DNA of 12,126 nucleotides from Bacillota bacterium (GTDB taxonomy: Bacteria > Bacillota > Clostridia > Oscillospirales > Acutalibacteraceae): assembly GCA_023412845.1 (NCBI GenBank), contig JAEZRH010000090.1, positions 1 to 12,126 on the forward strand, read 5' to 3'. This document shows, in pieces, positions 1 through 6,569 of the stretch. A program made the translations under genes and the position numbers. How positions within the stretch are numbered: the stretch's first letter is position 1; every line of letters starts with the position of its first letter. The notes under the pieces were generated by a model. The model did not search any database, was not told the origin of the DNA, and worked only from the letters and a program-made list of their open reading frames with translations.

Positions 1-21
1 CCGCCGATTCTATGCGAAAAT

Positions 22-262
22 CTAGTGGGCTTTCCCTGTTGCATAGAAAGAGCTCTTCAGCCTGCCCTGCCAGACCTTATGGGGAATTTTTCCAAGCCGG
101 GAGGGAAAATCCGTGCCGATGTTCAGAGCATCCCACAAAACGAATTCCCGGACGGCGATGATCATCGTCCCGATTGTGTGAAAGTCGCCAATGCTGCGCA
201 TTTTGCGCACGGCAAAGAAGAGACCATCCCTGTGGCCGCCGGCGGCGTAATTGCCGGGGGTT
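22..262 (-). pseudogene. Possible remnant of an unidentified gene downstream of the sugar ABC operon
   Basis: An open minus-strand frame runs from just after a TAA at about 263 to a stop at 22, about 79 codons, with the only ATG at 210 leaving 62 residues. The composition looks protein-like, with stretches such as DGLFFAVRKMRSIGDFHTIG followed by TMIIAVREFVLWDAL. This faintly recalls the extracellular sensor domain of YesM-type histidine kinases, which often accompany sugar importers, but I cannot confirm it. No ribosome binding site precedes the ATG and there is no room for a whole protein. It lies beyond the operon terminator at 355-387, next to three truncated transporter genes, so a decayed fragment is more likely than a functional small gene. 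It could also be chance. Confidence 0.25.
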
Positions 263-354
263 TAAGGCAGCATCACGCAGCTGGTCCCGGGATTGGCGAT
301 ATCATTCCGGGAGACCCTTTTCGGGTTCCGTTGCGCTGTTTTCGCATAATTCAG

Positions 355-387
355 AAAGCCGGCACCGCTACAATCGGTGCCGGCTTT
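355..387 (-). terminator. Strong hairpin terminator closing the sugar ABC remnant operon
   Basis: The arms AAAGCCGGCACCG (355-367) and CGGTGCCGGCTTT (375-387) pair perfectly over 13 bp around a 7-base loop. The hairpin starts 34 bases after the stop codon of the receptor remnant. In the minus transcript the stem ends in TTT followed by CTGAATT, a short and imperfect U tract. The mirrored A/T ends could let it work in both directions, but no plus-strand gene is seen. The position fits a rho-independent terminator of the minus-strand operon. Confidence 0.8.
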
Positions 388-421
388 GTGGTTGATCCAT
401 TTTTGCCGCATTACAAACGGA

Positions 422-934
422 TTACTTGAACACATACCCCTTGGCGTTTTCGGATGTAACAAGTTCTGTACCAATTGAAATTGTGGCAGGGGCATCTCCT
501 GCTTTTCCTTCCGCCGCCTTGGCGGCCCAATCGACAGCAGTGGTGCCCAGAGCCTTGAATTTCTGAGCGACGGTAGCGGTGATTTTGCCTTCCGCAATTT
601 TCTGAACACACTCGGTGGACCCGTCGTATCCGATGATTTTTACGTCTTTTCTGTTGGCTGCTTCCAGCGCCTGCAGAGCACCAAGAGCCATAGTGTCGTT
701 TTCTGCGTAAACCAGGTCGATTTTGGGCTGGGCCTGAATCACGTTCTGCATCACCGTAAAGCCGGTCTGTGTGTCGAATTGCCTGTTGACCTGCGCAATT
801 ACGGCATTTTCAAGCGCTGTGCCCTTAATCCCCTGTATAAAGTCGTCATATCTTTGTTTGTCCGCATCGACTCCGGAGGTCCCTCTCAGAATGACAATTT
901 TTGGGTTCTTCACATCTTTCAGCAGCTGTACGGC
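422..934 (-). pseudogene. RbsB-like sugar ABC receptor, C-terminal half only
   Basis: The frame ending at the TAA at 422-424 encodes about 171 residues of the C-terminal half of a periplasmic-binding-protein family 1/LacI-like sugar receptor of the ribose (RbsB) type. Recognisable parts are NPKIVILRGTSGVDADKQRY, AENDTMALGALQALEAA and KIIGYDGSTECV, in the order expected for the sugar-binding lobes. Such receptors normally have about 310-330 residues with a signal peptide. Here the signal peptide and the first ~140 residues are missing. Upstream of about 934 the same frame runs into out-of-frame permease sequence. The frame stays open to an ATG at 1000, but those first ~22 residues are a meaningless shadow of the permease. 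No export signal remains, so the product cannot be a working receptor. Confidence 0.85.
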
Positions 935-1367
935 ATAAAATGTAATAAGCGATGGCATAAAACGCCGACATAATGATGACGTTAATAGGAATGGGCCCAA
1001 GGTATTTTACGCCGATATAGCTGAAGGTCGTACCCAATTGTGACACAGGGTTCCCCTGTGAGATCACCATCGTCATGCCCCTGAAGATGGTCATCATGGC
1101 AAGCGTGACAATGAACGGCTGCAGTTCAATTTTGCTGACGAAAAACCCCGATATTGCTCCGATTGCGACACCCACGCCGATTCCGACAATCAATGCTACG
1201 GCGATACTGCTGCCAAACGGATTTTTGCTGACCAGGAGCATTGCGGTTATCATGGATGTAAACGCCGCAACCGAACCGACCGAAATATCGATGCCGCCGG
1301 TAAGCAAAATGAAAGTCATACCGATAACCACGATTCCGTTGACGGAAATCTGAGAAAGAACGTTATC
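935..1367 (-). pseudogene. RbsC-like sugar ABC permease, truncated at both ends
   Basis: About 144 residues match the central part of a ribose-type inner-membrane permease. They include NVLSQISVNGIVVIGMTFIL, LTGGIDISVGS (the conserved first-loop motif of RbsC), a hydrophobic IAVALIVGIGVGVAIGAISG segment and LQPFIVTLAMMTIFRGMTMV. Full-length relatives have about 310-340 residues. Roughly 50 N-terminal residues, with the first membrane segment, are replaced by the tail of the preceding ATPase gene: the frame reads through that gene's last codons from an ATG at 1388. At about 935 the C-terminal half, including the EAA-like loop that contacts the ATPase, is replaced by receptor sequence in the wrong frame. 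The frame then runs 28 nonsense residues to a stop at 846. A functional channel is not possible. Confidence 0.87.
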
Positions 1368-2439
1368 CCTTCTTATCCCCAAATGCACTTAATCCGATGC
1401 TCTCTTCTGTGAGCTCGTCATGCGCGAACTCGCCGGTAACAGCGCCGTTATACATCACCAGCACTCTGTCGCTGATTCCCATCACTTCGGGAAGATCGGA
1501 CGAGATCATCAGGATGGAGACTCCTTCCTCCTTCAGCCTGTTCAGAATCTGATAGATGCTGACCTTTGCCCCGACGTCGACTCCGCGCGTCGGTTCATCG
1601 ATAATCAGGACTTTAGGTTTCGTGAGCATATATCTGGCAAGCAGAACCTTCTGCTGGTTTCCGCCGCTCAGTTCCCTTACGACTTTTTCAGAAGATTCCG
1701 TCTTAATGGCAAGATCATGAATCATCCGGAGAACCTGTGTATTTTCCGCTTTTCGATTGATCCCTCTCAGTCTGTTCAAAAACTGCTTTAAAACGGAAAT
1801 GCTCACATTAAACCCAATGTGCATATCCAGCATCAGGCCAAATTCCTTTCGGCTCTCGGTAATATAAGCGATTCCGCCGCGGATCGCCTCCGTCGGATTT
1901 TTCAGGCGGACCTTCCGTCCATCAATCTCGATTTCACCGGAAGTTTTGCGGTCGGCGCCTATGATGCAGCGCGCAAGCTCGGTTCTGCCCGCCCCAACCA
2001 GGCCGTACAGCCCGAGAATCTCTCCCTGATAGGTTTGAAAGGAAATGTCTTTCAGAAATGTTCCCTGGGAAAGGTTCGTAACTTTCAGTGCCGCTTTTTT
2101 GCATTCGGCTTTCTGGTACGGATACTGTTCCGTCAGTTTACGGGCCACCGTCATCTCCGGGATCAGGTTCAGTTCCTGATGAACGACTCCGATCCCGATA
2201 GCCTGTGCTTCGCGGGGAGTAAGATGGGTAATCTGCCTGCCCTCAAATTCAAAATATCCCGATGTGGCTGGGAACGCGCCGCTGATGATATTTACAAATG
2301 TGGACTTGCCGGCCCCGTTCTCTCCAATCAGCGCGTGAACAGAGGATTTTCTGATATTCAGGCTGATATTCTGAAGTGCTGCGTTTCCCGCAAAGGCCTT
2401 GCAGATATCATGAGTCTCAAGTATATACTTCTCACCCAA
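1363..2439 (-). pseudogene. RbsA-like sugar ABC ATPase with internal in-frame deletion
   Basis: The gene reads 358 residues from a TTG start at 2439, with AGGTG about eight bases upstream. RbsA/MglA-type ATPases have about 500 residues and two nucleotide-binding domains. The first domain shows Walker A GENGAGKST (residues 39-47) and Q-loop VVHQELNLIPEMTVA. It then jumps at residue ~99 directly to RKLTEQYP, which normally opens the linker to the second domain. The first signature motif, Walker B and switch histidine (about 140 residues) are gone. The second domain is complete: GLVGAGRTE, LSGGNQQKV, VLIIDEPTRGVD and SSDLPEVM. The frame is kept, so a stable protein could be made, but with its permease and receptor broken it is most likely non-functional. 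It starts 53 bases after the M24 gene and was probably cotranscribed. Confidence 0.87.
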
Positions 2440-2470
2440 AAGGGCTCACCTCTTTCTTCCTATCATATAA

Positions 2471-2490
2471 GGGTCCAATTCACCGGACCC
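2471..2490 (-). other. Small intercistronic hairpin between M24 gene and sugar ATPase
   Basis: GGGTCC (2471-2476) and GGACCC (2485-2490) form a 6-bp perfect stem with an 8-base loop. It begins directly after the M24 stop codon (2493-2495) and, on the minus strand, is followed by TTATATGAT. The stem is short and the U tract weak, so it is more likely an RNA processing or stability element, or a leaky attenuator, than a full terminator. Chance cannot be excluded. Confidence 0.4.
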
Positions 2491-2492
2491 GG

Positions 2493-3644
2493 TCAGCGAA
2501 GAAGAACATCGGGCATATCAATCACCTCTTTATCAATTTCATATCTTCTGACCGGCCAGTTTCCGGCGCTGGAGAGTATCTCGTGTTTTCCGCCGGCGTT
2601 CAGACTCAGCTCTTCGACTTTCGCACCGGTAACCGTTATGAACCAGTCGTAGCATTCCCTGTCAACGATGCTTCTGTCGGCACTGAGCGAAAAATCGCAT
2701 TCGCAGACGGAGTACCCGGTACGTCCTCCCGGAAAGTGATTCCGCCATTCCTCCGGGTATCCGCGCTGTGCAAGCATGGACTTCTGCATCTTCAGAATGT
2801 CGCACCAGCGCTTTCCGGGGACGCAGGAGGCAATGCAGGCCGCTTCCACATCCATGGCTGTACGGTATGGCCTCTCTATTGAGTTTGGCAAAGAATCGCC
2901 GAAGTAAATGCTTCGCGTTACATTCACATGCAGCCCTTCATACTTTGCTGCAGGGTGTAGAAATACATATTTCCCAAGCTTCGCGCCGCTTGGGCTTGGG
3001 TGGCGATAACGGAAAATCCGCTCGTCCGTCCCAATCAGCAAGATATCGCAGTGGATATTGTTCTTCGCAAGAGCCGAAAGAAGAATTGCTTCTGCTTCAT
3101 AGTCAACCATCCCCGGCCGGATTTCCCGGATAGTCTGCGTGATCGCTTCCTCCACCCGCTTTCCGGCCCAGCGGAGCTTCCGGATTTCGTTTTCCGTCAA
3201 AGGGTATTGCAAAGAGTAAATATCAGGGAGAATATATCTGGCCCCGTCCGCAGGAACGTCTGCCGCGGATGCTTTTCCGGCGATCTCAACGGCCTTTCCG
3301 ATTCTTGAGCCTTTATACCAATGCAAAGGAACGTAATCGACCTCCATGCCGGCCAGTTCTTCGTCCAGCAGCCTCTGCCCGTCCATCACCTGGGCAACCA
3401 GGTACAACCGTTCCTTGGTAACGACGAATGCGCCGACACCTTCCTGATCCGGAACAACTACGCCGTTGTTGCCTCCGCAGGAAAGCCAACTGAAATTGTC
3501 CCTCCGCGCAAGTACAACGCCTGTCAGCCCACGCTGTTCTATGTATGCGCGGATTCGGTCCAGCTTTTGCCTGACCTCAGCCATTGGAAAGTTTGTATTT
3601 CCAATGTCCACACTGTCAAAATTATCCGGTATCTCTTTGATCAC
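2493..3644 (-). CDS. M24 family (Xaa-Pro aminopeptidase/creatinase-like) protein with altered metal site
   Basis: A 383-residue protein with the two-part layout of the M24 family: an N-terminal creatinase-like domain (about residues 22-150, including LDRIRAYIEQRGLTGVVLAR) and a pita-bread domain (about 150-383). The length is normal. Canonical members hold two metal ions with Asp, Asp, His, Glu, Glu. Aligned by eye, the first Asp is replaced by His230 (VFLHPAAKYEG) and the second by Asn241 (HVNVTRS). His303 (NHFPGGRTGY) and Glu344 (KVEELSL) remain, and the Glu between them is not evident. A Firmicute subgroup with a GGxTGY motif shows similar changes, so this may be a divergent or non-peptidase member. 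The start is uncertain: GTG at 3644 has only AGGCGG close by, and ATG at 3584 would begin right at the conserved domain. It is the first gene of the sugar ABC remnant operon and looks intact. Confidence 0.78.
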   Translation of the reverse strand: MIKEIPDNFDSVDIGNTNFPMAEVRQKLDRIRAYIEQRGLTGVVLARRDNFSWLSCGGNNGVVVPDQEGVGAFVVTKERLYLVAQVMDGQRLLDEELAGMEVDYVPLHWYKGSRIGKAVEIAGKASAADVPADGARYILPDIYSLQYPLTENEIRKLRWAGKRVEEAITQTIREIRPGMVDYEAEAILLSALAKNNIHCDILLIGTDERIFRYRHPSPSGAKLGKYVFLHPAAKYEGLHVNVTRSIYFGDSLPNSIERPYRTAMDVEAACIASCVPGKRWCDILKMQKSMLAQRGYPEEWRNHFPGGRTGYSVCECDFSLSADRSIVDRECYDWFITVTGAKVEELSLNAGGKHEILSSAGNWPVRRYEIDKEVIDMPDVLLR

Positions 3645-3650
3645 AGCCGC

Positions 3651-3807
3651 CTATGTCAAAAATCTTATCGGCGAGATTATGACGAAACGCATTCCTGCGC
3701 TTTGCATTATTGAAAGCCTTTACATCAGCCTGGTGCGCCAAATGGATATCAACAACGCGACGATCATGGAGAAATCCAACGAAATTCTGACCATCAACAA
3801 AATATAG
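3651..3807 (+). pseudogene. Possible plus-strand C-terminal fragment of an unknown protein
   Basis: The plus-strand frame ending in TAG at 3805-3807 reads about 50 residues with ordinary protein composition, including KNLIGEIMTKRIPAL and NNATIMEKSNEILTINKI. To the left the frame continues into the antisense of the M24 gene, so any true upstream part is missing. The minus-strand frames over this stretch carry stops. I do not recognise the family. It could be the end of a gene cut off by rearrangement just upstream of the M24 gene, or an accidental frame in a spacer. Confidence 0.2.
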
Positions 3808-3844
3808 AGCCGACTGTCAAGCGTTGGTTTTAAAATGGAGCATT

Positions 3845-4072
3845 TCAACAGGGAAAGTTTAATTCCTGCGCAGGATTACCGGCCGATCCGGCATTCCCTT
3901 TTCCGGCTTTGCGGACAAGACTAATCCGGCACATGCGGCCCGCGTTTCTGATGTCGTCCGTCCTTTCACGCAGATCGTCCGTTTTCATCCCTGCGCGTTT
4001 GGCGGCGATTTCTGCCGTCTGAAGATGAATTGCATTTGCCGTGGAGGTCCCGGTTTCAACCCTTTTTCGCAT
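3845..4072 (-). CDS. Hypothetical small ORF or gene remnant, 75 residues
   Basis: An ATG at 4072 opens a 75-residue frame rich in Ala, Arg and Lys, with TANAIHLQTAEIAAKRAGMK near the N-terminus and ending in ELNFPC. No good ribosome binding site precedes the ATG: the bases upstream are CATCCTTTTCA. It follows the possible terminator of the amino acid importer (4096-4128) and lies upstream of the M24 gene. No domain, signal peptide or membrane segment is evident and I do not recognise it. The 547-base stretch 3645-4191 otherwise holds only the hairpin and the weak plus-strand frame at 3651-3807. A decayed remnant is as likely as a real gene. Confidence 0.25.
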   Translation of the reverse strand: MRKRVETGTSTANAIHLQTAEIAAKRAGMKTDDLRERTDDIRNAGRMCRISLVRKAGKGNAGSAGNPAQELNFPC

Positions 4073-4095
4073 TGAAAAGGATGCCCCAAACAGCG

Positions 4096-4128
4096 CGGCG
4101 GCAGGAAGAAATTCTCTCCCTGCCGCCG
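4096..4128 (-). terminator. GC-rich hairpin downstream of the amino acid importer, probable terminator
   Basis: CGGCGGCAGG (4096-4105) and CCTGCCGCCG (4119-4128) pair perfectly over 10 bp with a 13-base loop. The hairpin lies 63 bases downstream of the ATPase stop codon, where the importer transcript should end. After the stem the minus strand reads CGCTGTTTGGGGC, so a proper U tract is missing. It may need Rho help or act mainly as a 3' stabilising structure. Confidence 0.5.
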
Positions 4129-4191
4129 TTCTATGCGCAGCGAATCAGCATCTATGCGCCTTTCGGCCTTATCTTACCAGTTTCGTTTATT

Positions 4192-4971
4192 TCAGCAATC
4201 CTGTTGCCGTTCCAGCAAATTGTATTCCGAGGATGTAGACGGAAGGATCCTTTTTAAAAATTGCTTAGTCCTTTCTTCTTTCGGTCTTGTGAAAATATCA
4301 CGGGGCGATCCCTCTTCGACAATAACGCCTTGGTCCATGAAAATGACCCGATTGGCAACTTCAGAGGCGAAGGACATTTCATGAGTCACGACGACCATGG
4401 TGATCCCTTCTTTGGCCACTTTTTTAATGACGTTCAGGGTTTCCCCCACCAGTTCGGGATCCAAAGCAGAGGTGGGCTCATCAAACAGAATTACCTCCGG
4501 GTTGAGGACCAGGGCGCGCGCAATGCCCACCCGCTGCTGTTGACCGCCGGACAGCTGACTTGGGTAATAGGAACAGCGGTCGCTTAAACCGACCTTATTC
4601 AGCGCCTCCAGCGCAGTTTTTTCGGCGGACCCGCGGGGTACCTTTCGGGCGACGATCAGCCCTTCCGTTACGTTTTCGAGCGCCGTTTTATTTGCAAACA
4701 GATTGTAGTTTTGAAAAACGAATCCCGTCCTGTAACGGATTTGCCGAATCTCCTTTTTGGTGACCGTCCGGAAATCCACGCTCAGGTCACCGATGGTCAA
4801 TCGGCCGTCATCCGCCTTTTCCAAAAAGTTGATGCAGCGCAGCAAGGTGGTTTTCCCGGAACCGCTCGGTCCGATGATTACAACAACGTCGCCGTGTTCC
4901 ACCCGGATATTTACACCTTTTAAGACTTCATTGCTGCCAAAGGCTTTATGGATGTTTTGAATCGCAATCAT
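4192..4971 (-). CDS. Polar amino acid ABC transporter ATP-binding protein
   Basis: This 259-residue cytoplasmic ATPase powers the importer formed with the two upstream permeases. All motifs are intact: Walker A GPSGSGKT (34-41), Q-loop Gln87 (VFQNYNLF), signature LSGGQQQR (140-147), Walker B VILFDE (160-165) and switch His197 (VVVTHEMSFA). The sequence matches the GlnQ/HisP/TcyN class that serves polar amino acid and cystine uptake. The length is slightly above the usual 240-255 because of a short C-terminal tail ending RQQDC. The ATG at 4971 is preceded by AAGGGGGACTGCTT, a good ribosome binding site, 22 bases after the preceding permease stop, so it is the last gene of the operon. The substrate cannot be read from the ATPase. 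Confidence 0.95.
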   Translation of the reverse strand: MIAIQNIHKAFGSNEVLKGVNIRVEHGDVVVIIGPSGSGKTTLLRCINFLEKADDGRLTIGDLSVDFRTVTKKEIRQIRYRTGFVFQNYNLFANKTALENVTEGLIVARKVPRGSAEKTALEALNKVGLSDRCSYYPSQLSGGQQQRVGIARALVLNPEVILFDEPTSALDPELVGETLNVIKKVAKEGITMVVVTHEMSFASEVANRVIFMDQGVIVEEGSPRDIFTRPKEERTKQFLKRILPSTSSEYNLLERQQDC

Positions 4972-4993
4972 AAGCAGTCCCCCTTATTCTTCT

Positions 4994-5686
4994 TTAGGCC
5001 TGGAATTGATATTTGCGCAGATGAATTTCCACTTTTTCAAACAGCTTGTTAACTGCCACGCAGATCACAAGATAAATGATAAAAATATCAAGATAGGCTT
5101 CAAAATATCGCAGATTCCCGGCGGCGGCGATGATTGCGTAGGCGGTGATATCCTGGATGCCCATCAAATAGACCAGCGAGCTGCCCTTAATCAGGCTCAG
5201 GGTGATATTCCCGATGTTCGGCAGAGCGCTGGTGAGCATCTGAGGCAGCAAAATCCGTCGGTAGGCCTGCCCTGCGGTCATTCCCACCGAGCAGGCCGCC
5301 TCCAGCTGACCGGGGTCCAGGGCGATGATGGCCGAACGGAACACCTCGGAAAGAAGAGCCGTGTATCCAAGCCAGAACACGAGAAATGCATACAGAATGG
5401 GGTTGACGTGAAAAATATCCCTGCTTTGGGTGACCGTCACGACCAGCCGGGGGACGATGTTGAAGATCAGGAAAATCTGAATCACAAGAGGAACCCCCCG
5501 GATGACGGAGACGTATATGGCTGCCAGCTGATCCAGTATTCTGAAATGATTCACGCGGATGACGGCAATCAGCAGCCCAAGCGGCAGAGAAACGGCAAGG
5601 GTGCCGACGGTGACCAGGATCGTTGTGGGGATCCCCAGCAGCGTGGTCTTGAATATCTCAATTGCGGACGAAAGGTCAAACAGCAT
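4994..5686 (-). CDS. Polar amino acid ABC transporter permease (second subunit)
   Basis: A 230-residue inner-membrane permease of the His/Glu/Gln/Arg/opine (HisM/TcyM-like) class. It has the typical hydrophobic segments, for example IPTTILVTVGTLAVSLPLGL near residues 19-38, then VIRGVPLVIQIFLIFNIVP. The EAA loop that docks on the ATPase (EAACSVGMTAGQAYRRILLP, residues 129-148) is followed by LPNIGNITLSLIKGSSLVYL. The length is normal. The ATG at 5686 has AGGGTG upstream and lies 18 bases after the stop of the first permease. It differs clearly from that permease, so the channel should be a heterodimer, as in histidine- and cystine-type importers. Confidence 0.93.
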   Translation of the reverse strand: MLFDLSSAIEIFKTTLLGIPTTILVTVGTLAVSLPLGLLIAVIRVNHFRILDQLAAIYVSVIRGVPLVIQIFLIFNIVPRLVVTVTQSRDIFHVNPILYAFLVFWLGYTALLSEVFRSAIIALDPGQLEAACSVGMTAGQAYRRILLPQMLTSALPNIGNITLSLIKGSSLVYLMGIQDITAYAIIAAAGNLRYFEAYLDIFIIYLVICVAVNKLFEKVEIHLRKYQFQA

Positions 5687-5704
5687 TTTTTCACCCTGCT
5701 TTCG

Positions 5705-6409
5705 TTAAGCATCCGCCTGCTGCAGATGTTTCGATGCCGACCGTTCCACAGCCTTCGAAATCTTTTCCAGAGTAAAGCATAAAAGCCAATAAAGGACCGC
5801 GGCGGCCGTATAAACTTCCAGAGTATGAACGTCGTATTCGTTGGCCAATACAATCTTCGCCTGGCCGAGAAGGTCCAGCGTACCGATCGTAAAAGCAAGC
5901 GACATTTCTTTCATGGTTGTTATAACGGTGTTGCCCAGATTGGGAAGCGCGATCAGAAGGGCCTGCGGCAAAATGATTCGCCGCATCGCCTGGATATTGT
6001 TGAGCCCCACACTGATTGCCGCTTCAAATTGCCCTCTGCTGACGGCAAGATAAGAGGATCGGAACAGTTCCGAAAGGTAGGAACAGGTATAGAGCGTAAA
6101 TGTAATGATCACAAAAATGCTTGACGGGACCCGGTTGATATCCCGCCCGAACAGTTGGAACAGAAGCGGAAGTCCATAATAAACAAGAAAAAGAAGGACG
6201 ATCGTCGGGGTACTGCGGATGACCGTCGTATACCCAAAACAAATTTTGCGTATGGCAACAGTTTCTGAAAGCTTGCCTGCCGTCAGAAAAATCCCCAGCA
6301 GGCTCCCGAAAACCAGCGAACATAGGGTAAGGGCCAATGTAAACGGAACGGAAAGCGCCAGCTTGAAGATCGCTCTCAGAAAATAGGAAAGGTCGAATGT
6401 CAGGGTCAA
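5705..6409 (-). CDS. Polar amino acid ABC transporter permease (first subunit)
   Basis: A 234-residue membrane permease of the same class as its downstream neighbour. Visible marks are the hydrophobic stretch VPFTLALTLCSLVFGSLLGI (21-40), the VIRSTPTIVLLFLVYYGLP segment, and the EAA loop EAAISVGLNNIQAMRRIILP (129-148) followed by LPNLGNTVITTMKEMSLAF. The likely start is TTG at 6409, with GAGGTGA a few bases upstream; no ATG or GTG in the frame would keep the first membrane segment. The gene is separated from the receptor gene by 160 bases that contain a strong hairpin (6511-6539). This suggests the permeases are made in smaller amounts than the receptor. Confidence 0.92.
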   Translation of the reverse strand: MTLTFDLSYFLRAIFKLALSVPFTLALTLCSLVFGSLLGIFLTAGKLSETVAIRKICFGYTTVIRSTPTIVLLFLVYYGLPLLFQLFGRDINRVPSSIFVIITFTLYTCSYLSELFRSSYLAVSRGQFEAAISVGLNNIQAMRRIILPQALLIALPNLGNTVITTMKEMSLAFTIGTLDLLGQAKIVLANEYDVHTLEVYTAAAVLYWLLCFTLEKISKAVERSASKHLQQADA

Positions 6410-6510
6410 TGTGTAATCACCTCTCAGTGCGCCGGAGATTCCGGCATTGTAGGCCGCTAAACCGGGAAGGACCCGGACCGTGCGGGTGCGTAATGCGGCA
6501 TATAAATTTG

Positions 6511-6539
6511 GACCTGGCTTTACAAGATAAAGCCAGGTC
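6511..6539 (-). promoter_or_regulatory. Perfect 12-bp hairpin between receptor and permease genes (attenuator or mRNA stabiliser)
   Basis: GACCTGGCTTTA (6511-6522) and TAAAGCCAGGTC (6528-6539) form a perfect 12-bp stem with a 5-base loop, 30 bases downstream of the receptor stop codon. On the minus strand it is followed by CAAATTTATATGCC, only a broken U tract. Hairpins at this place in binding-protein operons usually lower expression of downstream permeases, or protect the receptor message from 3' decay. That role is inferred from position. A distal promoter for the permeases was not recognised. Confidence 0.65.
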
Positions 6540-6569
6540 TTTCGTCTTGCCGGCCCTCAGGCGTGCGGG

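Noticed and set aside
25..429. Plus-strand frame of 134 codons
   Set aside because: It crosses the perfect terminator hairpin at 355-387 and the end of the receptor remnant, has no ribosome binding site and no recognisable domain.
262..611. Two minus-strand alternative frames over the receptor gene
   Set aside because: They are out-of-frame readings of the RbsB-like C-terminus; only the frame ending at 422 keeps receptor motifs.
3794..3820. Perfect TTGACA -35 box on the minus strand at 3815-3820 as promoter of the M24 gene
   Set aside because: The nearest TATATT lies only 8 bases downstream, and at 16-18 bases there is only GTTGAT or weaker, so no proper -10 box can be paired with it.
5006..5782. 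Plus-strand frame of 258 codons over the permeases
   Set aside because: It is rich in His, Gln, Asp and Gly and is antisense to hydrophobic permease codons, a typical shadow of membrane proteins.
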